Shown here in pieces: positions 27,005 to 38,498 of a stretch of 64,000 nt of DNA. Source of the stretch: Adineta steineri. Lineage: Eukaryota; Rotifera; Eurotatoria; Adinetida; Adinetidae. Position numbers and translations under genes: made by a program. The first letter of the stretch is position 1. Each line of letters starts with the position of its first letter. Location: assembly GCA_905250115.1 (NCBI GenBank), contig CAJNOI010000062.1:228249-292248 (forward strand). The letters run 5' to 3'. Below the pieces are notes generated by a model, which was not told the DNA's origin, searched no databases, and saw only the letters and a list, made by a program, of their open reading frames with translations.

Positions 27005-28960
27005 TAGCTCAGTCAACTTTATCAAAACATTCATTTCAGCAAAGACTTCGTTAGTGTCGTCCAATGACCTATATATGACGTTAACTGCTGTATTTTATGT
27101 TGTTAACCTCTTTCCCTTTCTATATATTCTTGCATTATCACTGTTGTTGGTTTTTTTCTTGCTGTTGTGATCAGTCTTGTGTATTGTTCGTTCTCTTATC
27201 AGCATTGATATTGTTATTATTATATTTTTGGCGACTATTATTTTTTTGTTCTATTTAACTCCAAATAAAACATCTTATCAGTCATAGTCATAAACTTTTT
27301 TTAGACATTAAAATAGAAAAATAAAATGAATTGTGAACCGATTTCAATTTTTGAAAATGTTATCGATTAAACTTCTTCAAATATTTAACCCTCATCCGCT
27401 CACCTGGGGTTCGCATGGATCTCAAGCTAATGACATAGACACAATACACGTTGTAAGTATGTATACTATGATAGCATTATGTGGTGTATGATTTGTGTGT
27501 TACAGACTTAGTAGTTTATAAAAAGAAACAATATTTTGTTATTTTATTTCTAAAACCATTTTCTTAAAATCTATTTTTGGCCTACAAATGTTTCGACACA
27601 CATAGCGGAAATGATTTTACGATGATCTGGACAACAGAGAACATCACAACTTGTTCAGTGAATGGTAACCTTTCAATCACGCTCTCTAGAACAAAGATGA
27701 CAACGCTGCTTTACAGTAACTGTTGAAATGGTCTTTATCTTTGAAATTATGTAACATTTCTAAACATTTAAAGCAATACTAATTAGACGAATATTCAATT
27801 TTTACTTGTTCAATCGAAAGATCTGAATTTGTATTTATAACTATCAATTATAACAGGCAGAGTATGAATGAGATTGAAGGAGGAAAACACATTGATACTC
27901 TATTTAGTTCTGAAGAAATCAAGTATTTTTCGAACAATATTATTCATCATCATAAAGATATTTATATTATTTAGAAGTTATCTATTTCGTGTTTTACATT
28001 TACGATTGTTTTTATTATAAGTATCTTTTATCATATCAGAAACCGAAGACTTTGCACATGAGCCGACTATACGTCACAGATATTTCTTTTAAACACAATC
28101 ATTCTATCATGCTTAAATATAAAAAGCTCTCACACTGAAAAAGAATGAAACGAAATGAAAAATCATTGTGGCAAGTAATTACATTTCTTGTACTAATTAC
28201 GGTCAAATTTCGATATAATGGACAATATTCTGCTCTAAAAAAAATAAAAACAAGATATAGATTTGCTTCAATCGAGTACTGAAATGAATAAATCCTAATG
28301 GTTTAGTATGGTAAGTAATTAATCTTGAACAAATGTCGTCTACACTCAAGAGAGATCTTTCCGAGCTTTTTTACATCGCTAGATGTGTAAAATAGATGTT
28401 ATATGATAATTTTCGTTCTTTTTTAAAAACGAAACATATTGTTCACTTTTTTGCCTTTCTTGAAAGCATACGAACCTTTTAGTTTCAGTAGACTGCTGAG
28501 TAGCGCCTATTCATCATATGAATAATACAGTGCTCATCATCAGAGTAAATCTTCGATACTAATTATATCGACTTTTCACAGTACATAAGACATTATTGGC
28601 ATATATATTATAGTTTAACTATTACCACACGCATCTCAATTGATGATCATTACTTCAATGTAGTATTGTTATTGGTATACATGAATCATTTACCTTGATT
28701 TTCGATATTGATTTTACTTTTGGGTAGCATCGGTGCATTTTGTCTATAAATAATAGCGTGATTGTAGCAAGTCATGCGTGATAGTATGATGAAGGTAATA
28801 TAAGTATCTTATTTTTTGTTAAATAAAATAGAAAAATAGTTGTGATATACATTGATCAACTTATAAGTTTATGTTTTTCAAGTAAGATTGTACGAGGTAG
28901 GAAAATAAAAATTGTAATAATCATAATTCTGATATAGATCAATTTGAAAACCAACGAATA
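27005..28960. other. Intergenic, 2.0 kb
   Basis: No gene recognised on either strand. Sequence is AT-rich without obvious repeats. A splice-acceptor-like GATATAG ends at about 28938, just ahead of the methyltransferase start. Confidence 0.45.
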
Positions 28961-29590
28961 ATGCTCAAGAAATTATTTGCTTGGCTTATTCTTCTTATAC
29001 AATATTTCATTTCTAAGATTCGATTACCGACCGGTCCAAAAAATCGTGTCTTTAACCATATTCGCAACCATATCGATAATAATCAACGAGTTTTAAATGT
29101 TGGTTGTGGAGATGGAATTCTCTCTGAACTTATTCGATTGAATTATAGTGATATGTATGTTTATGATGCTGATGTTGTTGATTTGAGACACAATAAAAAA
29201 AGTTCGAATTTTCATTTATTTGATGGTTATCATTTATCACAATATGATACTGGTTACTTTGATGTTGTTCTAGTGATCTATGTTTTACATCATGTCAAAC
29301 ATCGAAATATTTTACTCGATGAAATAATGCGTGTAGGAAAAACAATTCTTATTGTTGAAGATATTTTACATGAACCAAAAGCAACTATCCTTGATCATTT
29401 CTTTACGTTTACTCATCGTCTATGGGCAAGATTTGTTTGTAAAGATAAAGAAGCATACGTTGAATTTTGGACAAAATCAAAATGGTCTAATACTCTGTAT
29501 AATTATCGAGCAAATATTACATACACGAATATACCAGAAAAAAAATGGTATCATTATGTTGATCATGGAATGTTTGTGTGTTCCAATTAG
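28961..29590 (+). CDS. Class I SAM-dependent methyltransferase
   Basis: Intronless 209-aa frame. An N-terminal hydrophobic stretch (LFAWLILLIQYFI, residues 5-17) could act as a membrane anchor. Motif I is VLNVGCGDGILSEL (about 44-57), the acidic residue after strand 2 is in YVYDADVVDL, and motif II/post-I is FDVVLVIYVLHHV, all standard for the Rossmann-type methyltransferase fold (Methyltransf_11/25). Motif III is VGKTILIVEDI. The substrate cannot be read from sequence. The lack of introns in a genome where host genes have many suggests acquisition from a prokaryote or retroposition. It lies at the left edge of the lipid/sugar enzyme block, tail to tail with the P450 across a 274-bp spacer, so modification of a lipid or glycan is possible but unproven. 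Confidence 0.85.
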   Translation: MLKKLFAWLILLIQYFISKIRLPTGPKNRVFNHIRNHIDNNQRVLNVGCGDGILSELIRLNYSDMYVYDADVVDLRHNKKSSNFHLFDGYHLSQYDTGYFDVVLVIYVLHHVKHRNILLDEIMRVGKTILIVEDILHEPKATILDHFFTFTHRLWARFVCKDKEAYVEFWTKSKWSNTLYNYRANITYTNIPEKKWYHYVDHGMFVCSN

Positions 29591-29864
29591 ATTTTATTTA
29601 CTACTATACAATTTATTAATTCAGAACTTTAATCATTTAGTACATAATTTATTAGGATCAAAAATAAAAGATCTTATTAGGAGGATGTGAGAGCGACGGT
29701 GTGACTAATGATGCAAAAAATGAAAGAAAACTCATCAGTAATACTATCAAGTGAATAAGTTGAAAAGAGATATTCTGGTTAGTATAAAACATCGAAATAA
29801 ATCATCTTTCTCATAAAAAAACTTTTTAATTATTAAACTAAAAAAAATTTGCTTATGAAAATGA

Positions 29865-31403
29865 TTAAACTCTTGGTTGAATCTTTGCTTGAATTCCATA
29901 TTTAGCTTTTAAAGTAATTCGATGATGTGGAACTACTTTGTGATCAGGTTTTATTTCGATATTCAATTTTTGAATCATAATAATGAGAACAATTTTGGCT
30001 TCTAAAAGACCAAAATTTTGTCCAATACAATTTCTAACACCAGCTAAAAATGGAAGATAACAAAATCGATGCGCAAGTTTTGGTTTCAATCCATTCGAAT
30101 TTCTTATCCATCGTTGATAATCAAATTTTAATGGATCTTTCCAATATTTGTCTGAACGATGTAAATTATAAAAATTAAATACAACACCTGCACCAACAGG
30201 AATTCGTATTTCTTCTTCACCAATTGTATGTTCACGTATACATTCGCGCATAATAATTGATACAGGTGGATATAATCGTAATGTTTCATGTAGAACAGCA
30301 TCAATTATGATTAAATTTTGTAAATCACTATAATCAGGTATTTGTCCATTTAAAACTCGATCAACTTCTTCTCGACAATCATTAAATACTTCAGGATTAG
30401 TTAAAAGAATATATAAACACCAACTTAATAATCCACCGGTTGTTTCATGACCAGCAAGAACAAATGTAATAGCTTCATTTTCTATTTCTTCATCTGAAAA
30501 CTTCTTTCCTTCTTTATCTTCAGCTGTTAATAATAAATCTAATAAATCATTTTGATCAGAATGATTTTCATTCATATGACATCTTCGTTGTTCAATCATT
30601 TGTCTTGCAAGTGAACGAAATCTATGACCTAGTTTATCAATAACTGGTTTTTTTAATATCGGTAATTTATTTAATATTGGAATTTGAAATATTGGAAAAT
30701 GATTTGTTCGATAATAAAGTGCATCAAAAGCATCTTTTAGTAATTGACAAAGTTCATTTGTTAATTCATGTGTCACCGTCATTCCAAATGATGATGAACA
30801 TATTATAGTTAACGATAATTTATGTATCTCAGTTTGAATATCAAAATATGTATTGGAATATTTATTTATCCATGATTCAATTACTTTTACTGTTTCTTGA
30901 CACATTAATGAAGTTAATGATTGTAAATTAATATAATGAAATGCTGGATTTAACATTTCTCGAATGCGTGTATGAACGTCTCCTTCAGCTAATATTAAAT
31001 TAACTGGTCCTAAAACTGAACCGATTTGAGTTCGAAATAATTTCGGTTTTTTATAAAATGCATATTTTTTAATTAATACTTCACTAATAAGATCAGCATC
31101 AAGAATAACAAGATTAACAATGGGTCCTATTGGTAAAATAAATCGACTTCCATGTTTCTTTTCTAAATCCATATAAAACTCCATATGTTTATCCGATTCA
31201 TAATATCTTCTATGTTCTTTTAATTGACCAAATATAGGTATAAATGGGTCACCTGGAATACCTTGTAATCGAACAGCATTATAAATTTGACGAGGTTTTT
31301 CAATTAATTTATAATAAATAATAAGTAATATAAGAATTATAACACAGATGAATTCGAAAAACATATCTAAAACATATATATATTCAATCTTCAATATCAA
31401 CAC
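29865..31403 (-). CDS. Cytochrome P450 monooxygenase
   Basis: Intronless. 512 aa from the first Met; Met14 (31364) immediately before the membrane anchor FFEFICVIILILLIIYY is the more likely start. The proline-rich hinge region follows (LQGIPGDPFIPIFGQ). The I-helix oxygen-binding motif AGHETT is at 317-322, the K-helix ETLR at 373-376, and the heme loop FLAGVRNCIGQNFG with the axial Cys459. Helix C, normally WxxxR, reads GDVHTRIREMLNPAF, so the usual Trp is His. Microsomal class II type needing a reductase partner. The overall pattern (NPAF, AGHETT, FxxGxRNCIG) is closest to CYP3/4-like or CYP102-like clans; a fatty-acid hydroxylase role is plausible but not established. The intronless state suggests lateral origin or retroposition. 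Confidence 0.92.
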   Translation of the reverse strand: MLILKIEYIYVLDMFFEFICVIILILLIIYYKLIEKPRQIYNAVRLQGIPGDPFIPIFGQLKEHRRYYESDKHMEFYMDLEKKHGSRFILPIGPIVNLVILDADLISEVLIKKYAFYKKPKLFRTQIGSVLGPVNLILAEGDVHTRIREMLNPAFHYINLQSLTSLMCQETVKVIESWINKYSNTYFDIQTEIHKLSLTIICSSSFGMTVTHELTNELCQLLKDAFDALYYRTNHFPIFQIPILNKLPILKKPVIDKLGHRFRSLARQMIEQRRCHMNENHSDQNDLLDLLLTAEDKEGKKFSDEEIENEAITFVLAGHETTGGLLSWCLYILLTNPEVFNDCREEVDRVLNGQIPDYSDLQNLIIIDAVLHETLRLYPPVSIIMRECIREHTIGEEEIRIPVGAGVVFNFYNLHRSDKYWKDPLKFDYQRWIRNSNGLKPKLAHRFCYLPFLAGVRNCIGQNFGLLEAKIVLIIMIQKLNIEIKPDHKVVPHHRITLKAKYGIQAKIQPRV

Positions 31404-33572
31404 AAATTCTAATTATATATATATATTCAAATTATATTTTTAAAAACTTAAAGGTAATAGTTGCAAACTCGGCAAAAAGACGATAGAATTTTAACAAGCG
31501 ATTCTCTCATGTTCAAAGGTTTTGACAGTCGGATCTTCTAGGACTTCATCAGATATATTCTTGAGAATCATCTCAACAATACATTCTATTGTAAACCATT
31601 AATTAAATTTGATAACGAACGATACTTATAAACAAACTGAAGAAAATAGCTCTCTCTCTCTTCTAATAACCTTCATCAGTACTTCTGATTTGTCCTGCGT
31701 AAATAATTGCACTTTGTGTCTTATATTTTGATCGTCGTATATGTTTTATTGTAAATAAGAAAATAAATTACTTTCTAGATTCATCTGTCAATGTTTCATA
31801 TTAGATTTTGTCATATCTCTAATTGTTTTAATAAAAATATCTTTCGAAACGAATGAAAAATACATTCATTTATTATTCTCTTTCTCGTAGAGAAGAGTCC
31901 AGTAAGAATACATTGTTTACTTGCTTGTCTGTCCGCAGGATCAAAAGAACATCGAAAATCGATTTTTCGAAAAAGACATTTCTAGAGGTATTTCGATGCA
32001 GGGGCTTCGAATCTGATGTTAGTTTTTTTAAAATTCTTTAAAAAAAAGATTTTTTTTAGACAAAGGATCATTTTATACAAAAAAACGTTTTTTGAGATGG
32101 GGGAACACGAATCTGATGTTGGTGTTTGCAAGTTATATAAGCATAAGGTCCCGCAGCAATGTAGAACACTATTTCTACGAGAAAGAGCCAAGCGAGTCCT
32201 TAGACGAGCGTTACTTGTGAATAACTTGTCAAATGCTTCAACAGAATTCATACCTTCATCTTAAAATAACGATTTGTATGATAAAACGTAATAATTCTAT
32301 GCATAATCGAGACGTTTTTCAAATCTTCGCGTTTAAATGATGAATATATACATACAACTGTGTATAAAATCAGGACTAAAGGTGCAAATGATTATCGATT
32401 TGTTTTCATTTGCATTGTCCTTTCGTTTCACCTTGTATTTTTACTCTATGAGTGGTATATAGTCGATGAAGGTAATACGTTATTACTTGATTCGGTTGAA
32501 TTCACACGATGATAAAATTTAACTATGTAACATTACGACTGAGTGAAAGAATATCAAACGAATACAGTTTTGATCAAATTCATATATATGATAATATATG
32601 ATATTTTCTGTCGTCAATATTATCATCGATTATATGTAAGTAAAACTATGAATGAATTGATCATCTTCAACAAGTTAATTCCTAACATTTTCTATTGTAT
32701 TTCATTTTGAAGTAAGGAATGTTATTCTAGTTGATAATACTAAATTCATCTGTCCTTATTTTCTCAGACATAGTTAACTGAATATAAATACAGTGAGATA
32801 AAATTCTTCTAACAACATCTATCATTGTTTGATTAATAGACCAATACTTTTTAATTATTTTTCATTTTATGATAAAATGACTTTGAAAACATACAAAATC
32901 TAATTCTGATATTATATTCTGTAATATTTTATTTGATAATTTACCTAAGATACAGTATGATGATACTTTCAGTTAAAGATAGGAGTATTTTTGTTTATAA
33001 AAATGCAACGACTGTTCATATTATGTCTAGATTTCTTTGATAAAATTTCCATCATACCCACAAATCTTCTAGAAATAAAAGAACTGATACGTATGACAAT
33101 CGATGTTAATATAAAACGAAAAAGTTTGATTCTCTTTCTGTTTGAATGATTATTGATTCGAATATTTTAATACAAGAAATTTTACTATAAATTCTACTTT
33201 TACCACAAATTGTTTTTTAGATATTTCTCAAGCACAATGCAGAACATATGATTCAATCGAATTATAGAGATAGTTGGTAATTAAATCAGCCTGATAAGTC
33301 TCATATTATCATATATATACAATGAAGTCCTGTTCAAATATTATCCTTATAAATTTATCACTAAGATAGGATCATGAACATTTGTATTATTTTAATTGGA
33401 CAACGAAATTCAATATTGAAATTGAAAAAGAATATTTTTTCGAACATTAACAAAGATTAACAAAGCTATAACCACAAGACAATATTCACAGTCGTATTTA
33501 TCTGTCAATTTAATAGTTTTAGTTTGTTTTCAGATCAAACTGTTGAATTTCTTAAAATACAATAATAAAACA
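31404..33572. other. Intergenic, 2.2 kb, between P450 (-) and FAR (+)
   Basis: Divergent promoters of P450 and the acyl-CoA reductase lie here. The section 31853-32264 has overlapping short frames on both strands and a 13-mer CGAATCTGATGTT repeated at 31998-32010 and 32108-32120 within partly duplicated sequence; I do not regard it as a gene. Confidence 0.45.
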
Positions 33573-36500
33573 ATGGTTGAAAATGATCATAAAAGTGCGA
33601 TAAGCACATTTTTTAGTGCAAAATCGATATTTATTACAGGTGGAACTGGATTTATTGGCAAACAAATCATTGAAAAATTATTAAGATCATGTTCAGGTTA
33701 ATCAAAAGTCTATTTTTGATTTCTTAATAAGGATTAATTTTCAGCTCTAGATCGTATATATGTCTTAGTACGACCCAAACATGGTATTCATGTTCATCAA
33801 CGAATTGAACAGTTATGTTCACTTCCTGCAAGTCAATTATACAAAAGTTTTTTTAAATGAACTAATTCTTGAATTTTAGCTATTTGATGAAGTACGTTTA
33901 TTAATACCTAATTTTAAAACAAAAATCATTCCTGTTCTTGGTGATATAACAAAAAACGAATTCGATTTATCTAATGAAGATCAACAATTATTAATTGAAA
34001 ATTGTCAAATTGTAATTAATTCTGGTGCATCAGTTCGCTTTACTGAACCATTAAAGTAAATCATTTTGAATACTAGTCTTTATTGATGAATTGACACTGA
34101 TGCATATCTTCTATCGATTGAATAAAACAAAATATTTTTATTTTAGACAAGCAATTAAATCCAATCTGTATTCTGTTCGTAATATGATTAATTTATGTAA
34201 AAAAATGCAACAATTACAGGTTAATAGTTTGTGTGTAAATACTCTTGTGAATAGATAGTATTTGCAAATGTTGAATTGTTCGAAATCAGATGAATTACAT
34301 AATCATTTCTTTCTTTAGTCATTTGTTCATATTTCAACTGCTTATATACACCCTTATCGTTTGGATATCGATGAAGTTTTATATCCAATGAATGAAGATC
34401 CAAATCTCTTATTGGAATCAATAGAAGGGTTTAGTGAGAAAATGTTTGATTATTTATCAAAAAAGTTATTAATAAACTATCCAAATACGTACACATACAC
34501 AAAATCATTAGCAGAATATCTTATCTTACAGCAAGCAAATCAATTACCTATTGGTGAAGAACTTTCTCAACTAAATTTAAACATTTTCTTTTCTTCATTT
34601 TTCTTTAAATTAGCTATAATTCGACCATCGATCGTTGGTGCAACATGGAACGAACCAATACCAGAAAGTTTTACGAATTGATCAAATTATTAAACATATA
34701 TTTTTTGTTTATTAGGGATGGGTTGATAATTATAGTGGTGCTACAAATATCATCGTTGTCGTAAGATTATTTAATACCCTTACTCTCACGCTGGGTTACA
34801 TCAAAAATTTCGAAATTGAGATAATTGTATTGAAACATAGCCCGTCTTCAAATCGTTCAGAAACTATATGATTTTTTATTCAACAACTCTCATGCGATTT
34901 GGATGTACCGGATTCGAGATCGATTTTTGAAAGGACCTTAGATAAATTTATAGATAAGAATATGGCATGTCGAAGTAAGAATATAAGAAGTTTTCGGATA
35001 GTGCAAGTTATAATCTTAATCTCTGTGTGTAGAATATAGACGAAGATAAAAACAGATTTTGATTTCCTGTAACCAAGATTAAAATATTAACTTTCCAGTA
35101 ATATATATATGTCAAATTGGTTTTTGTTTTAAATAGATTGGAAAAGGTTTGATGCGAGTATCTAAATCAAGACCTATTGTCGATCATCCAATGATACCAG
35201 TTGATACTGTTGCTAATATGACTTTGGCTATTGCATGGTTTACTGCTATCAATCATAATTCGTATAGTTTGGAAATAAATCGTATACTACATCTTTTTCT
35301 TATTCTTTTTCTTAGTTCATCAAAACCTACTGTTTATAATTGTTGCACAAGTACATTCAACAAAACATGTTTATCTCTCCAAGATTTCTGTATGTTCACT
35401 TTGATGAATTTTATTCGAAATACAAATCATATGTTTAGTGAATACAATAGTAAAAGAAGAAAAGACAATTGGATTTGATAACTATAGTCTTATTGGTCCA
35501 TCTGTTGTGGCGACGATGAACAGGTTTCTCTTCTTTTCTTTTCTGAGAATTTATTTTGTCTTTAGAAAAATTCCAGTGTATCTATCATAGGACCTTGAGG
35601 GCGAGTGTGAGTTTGTTTTAACATTAATCACATCTTCAAGGGTGGAATTACGAACATGTCGTTTTGAAGATTCCTAAGTATTTCTCCAATCGTTCAAGAA
35701 TTAAAATAAGATCCTACAAATTTCTGATTTCAAATGTATATTTTTTCTCGAGTTGAGTCTTTCTTGGCAAACACACGATATTCTTGATCCTGAATGTCAT
35801 GTACTATGGACATAGCTTCTGTCAAGATCTGAAATCTTTTAAAAAACTCAAGTACTTCAGTTTCTTGTTTCATCATTTGATGTTCTTACTGATAGAAATC
35901 TTCACTTTTCATATATGATAATTTACTAGCACGATTGTTTCAATGAAAGTTTCCCTAAACAAACTATCGTCCTACTCATATAATAGATGTTTAACTAAGA
36001 AGTTATTTGAAATGAATGTTGGTTTGTTTAGACCACATTATTATTTTCGACGTTTCTTTGGTGAAGTTCTGCCAGCATATTTAATAGATCTCATTGCTTG
36101 TTTAACATTTCGAAAGGCAAAGTCAGTACTAGATTTTGGTCAATCGTGTTATAAATCAATATTTTAGAATGGTAAAATTAGGTAGAAAAGTGATCACTTT
36201 AAAAAGTGCATTGGAATATTTCTCTCGGAATCAATGGATATTTGTTAATCGAAATAGTCAATTCTTACAAAACCAAATGAATGATATCGATAGACAAGTA
36301 ACTGATGATAATAATATTAATCTATTTAAATATTTTAGTTTTTAGGAATTTAATTTTGATTTAAGTGAATTAAACTGGTCTTCTTATATTCGGAATTATT
36401 GTATTGGAGTTAAAAAATATTTGCTCAAAGAAAACCTAGTACAATCAACCGCTAGAACATCAAAACAATCTTTATTCTTCAAAGCAAAGTATAGAATATA

Positions 36501-36620
36501 GATAATTCTTGATAATATTAAAATAGTTTCTTTTTTGCAAGAATTTATCGTTTGATCTTAGTTTTCTTCTTTTTTCTAATCACATGGATTATTCGAAAAA
36601 CCATTCGAAGATTCCGGTAA
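33573..36620 (+). CDS. Fatty acyl-CoA reductase (FAR), 12 exons, one frameshift
   Basis: Exons: 33573-33696, 33745-33827, 33880-34055, 34147-34219, 34319-34663, 34716-34760, 35137-35261, 35316-35389, 35439-35523, 35987-36297, 36346-36488, 36542-36620; about 553 aa. FARs reduce fatty acyl-CoA to fatty alcohol with NADPH, feeding wax and ether-lipid synthesis at the ER/peroxisome. Seen: NADPH motif TGGTGFIG (residues 22-29), catalytic Y-x3-K in YTYTKSLAE, the [10 protein letters not shown] strand, the FAR_C signature ([21 protein letters not shown]) and a C-terminal hydrophobic segment. Intron 2 begins GC and intron 5 begins GA (GAAAGT), both non-canonical. Exon 10 has one extra T in a T-run (36134-36137) that shifts the frame; removing it restores family similarity on both sides. 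It is either a young pseudogene or has a base-call error. Introns 6 (376 nt) and 9 (463 nt) are unusually long. Confidence 0.85.
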
Positions 36621-37388
36621 TTATTTCATTTGATTTATTTTATGATGACCGAAATATTCAATTTAGAATAACATGGAAACTTCTACATCTCCGTATTCAA
36701 AAGTAATTCAAGAAAGATAATAACGAATATCTTCGTTCTTCTTCATGAAATTCCATGTTCAATTATCAAATAGAATTTACAATTTTACAAATTTATTTGT
36801 TTTTTCCTTAGTACTTTAGTTTTATAGATTTTATCTTTATAAAAACAGAAAAACGTTCGTTCAAGAAAACGATATTGATTATACAAATCTATGAAACATA
36901 CATATTTTTGCAATTTGGTTATTCGAAAGATACTTTTTCATTATTTAGATCAGAGAAACGATTCAAAAAGATGAAAAAACTGAAATAATCGGTATCTGTC
37001 GGAAAGATATCTATAGTTCTTACCAAAGAAAAAACAAAAAAAAATATTGCCTTATACAAGAAAAAAGTGAATCTTGGATCTTCATAGGTTATAGGTCTCG
37101 TAGTGATCATACCTTTTTACTTTTCATACGATTTGTACCTTAGAGACATCGAAAAATTAGTTGACAGCATCTAGTTAGAGTCGAACATTGATAGGGAGCT
37201 GATAGAACCTCAAAAAATATATAATACGATAAGAATCTGAAAAACGATGACCAAATCTTACGCCTCATGTATCACATATACGATAGAAAATTATTTATTG
37301 ATGAAATAAGACTATGAATGCATGTGCACATCACATTTGATAAAAATTGATGATAATCAAAAAATGTTACTAATTAAAAATAAAAGTA
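36621..37388. other. Intergenic between FAR and GT4 (convergent ends)
   Basis: AT-rich 3' flanks of two convergent genes; the frame at 36919-37110 has no recognisable domain. Nothing else seen. Confidence 0.45.
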
Positions 37389-38498
37389 TCAAGGTTGTTT
37401 TTTGGAATGATTAGTTAAGAGTTTTTCATAAATCGATAGAAGATCTTTAGTCGATGTTTCCCATGAATATCGACAAGCATATGTTCGACATGATTCTCTT
37501 AAGTGTACATCACTTTCTTGGATATATTTCAACGCATCTAAAAATTGTTTGTCATTATTAACATCATATTCTAATTGTGGAAAATATGGTTTATATAATT
37601 TTTGAAAAACATCACACTTTGGATAGATAACAGGAGTTCCACATGACATAGATTCTAGTAAAGTAAATCCATATGATTCATTTAAACTTGTACATAGAAA
37701 AGCTTGTGCACTTTGATAATATTTATATAAATCTTGGTAATCGATTCTACCAATAAATTGAATATTTTTCACTTGTTTTTCTTTGGCATAAACTTTTAAA
37801 GCATTATCAGTTGGACCAAAACCAATAATATCTAAAGTAAATTTATCTTCAACTAATTTAAACAAATCGATTAATCGAAATAAATTTTTTTCCGGTGCTA
37901 TTCGACCAATATAAACAAGTTTGTTTTTGATAAAATTTGGCGAATATTTAAATAAATCAGTATCAATTCCCGTCGATAAAATATGTCCTTGATCAAAATT
38001 GTTACAACAAACTTTCAAATCGGTAAAATTTTCCGGATGTAATATGGGAATTTTCAGCCAAATTGGTGGATAGTATTGACAATATATTCCCCACCATTCA
38101 GTTAATTTAAAAAGAACACGATTTGGACAATATTCTTTGAAGAATGCAAGACTATTTGTATGAAAAGATGCACAAACAGTTATACCCATTAATTTACAAA
38201 GTAAAAAAAGAAGTATTGTACAAAGCAAGATATTTGGACCAACAATATGAACTATATCATATTTTTGAAAAATAATATCTTTATATAATTGAAATGATGG
38301 TAAACATAAACGCATGTCTTTATTAATAAAATAAAATGGAATACTATATAATTTTTTATCAGCTGTTGGACAATCGGTTGGACCATAAACAGTTACATGA
38401 TGACCAAATTTTCGTAAATATTTTACATAATATTCTATACGAACAGTTATTCCACTAGTTTGAGGATGAAGATATTCCGATAGAATTAAAACCTTCAT
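37389..38498 (-). CDS. GT4-family glycosyltransferase, candidate sulfolipid synthase-like
   Basis: Intronless 369-aa frame with a complete GT-B fold pattern: N-terminal domain starting VLILSEYLHPQTSGITVRIE (Gly-rich acceptor loop), the SFHTNS motif near residues 111-116, linker STGIDTDLF, C-domain start LVYIGRIAPEKN (195-205), and the nucleotide-sugar E-x7-E motif Glu274/Glu282 within NESYGFTLLESMSCGTPVI. The retaining GT4 family includes plant SQD2 and bacterial SqdX (sulfoquinovosyl-diacylglycerol synthases) and lipid mannosyltransferases. The architecture fits, but no residue here proves sulfoquinovose use. Context is the argument: the nearest gene, 2.2 kb away and divergently transcribed, is UDP-sulfoquinovose synthase. 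The absence of introns suggests lateral acquisition. No signal peptide or TM segment stands out apart from the hydrophobic stretch LLCTILLFLLCKLMGI (91-106). Confidence 0.85.
   Translation of the reverse strand: MKVLILSEYLHPQTSGITVRIEYYVKYLRKFGHHVTVYGPTDCPTADKKLYSIPFYFINKDMRLCLPSFQLYKDIIFQKYDIVHIVGPNILLCTILLFLLCKLMGITVCASFHTNSLAFFKEYCPNRVLFKLTEWWGIYCQYYPPIWLKIPILHPENFTDLKVCCNNFDQGHILSTGIDTDLFKYSPNFIKNKLVYIGRIAPEKNLFRLIDLFKLVEDKFTLDIIGFGPTDNALKVYAKEKQVKNIQFIGRIDYQDLYKYYQSAQAFLCTSLNESYGFTLLESMSCGTPVIYPKCDVFQKLYKPYFPQLEYDVNNDKQFLDALKYIQESDVHLRESCRTYACRYSWETSTKDLLSIYEKLLTNHSKKQP

Noticed and set aside
31853..32264. Overlapping frames on both strands with Lys/Phe-rich peptides
   Set aside because: Sequence is partly repeated (CGAATCTGATGTT twice) and poly-T rich; looks like non-coding repeat DNA.
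35390..35438. Apparent frameshift/stop after LQDFCMFTL in FAR
   Set aside because: A 49-nt GTATGT...TTTAG intron explains it and yields [19 protein letters not shown] in frame.
36298..36345. In-frame TAG after the FYxx region of FAR exon 10, looking like a premature stop
   Set aside because: It lies inside a 48-nt intron (donor GTAACT at 36298, acceptor TTTTTAG at 36345); splicing gives [14 protein letters not shown], which fits the family.
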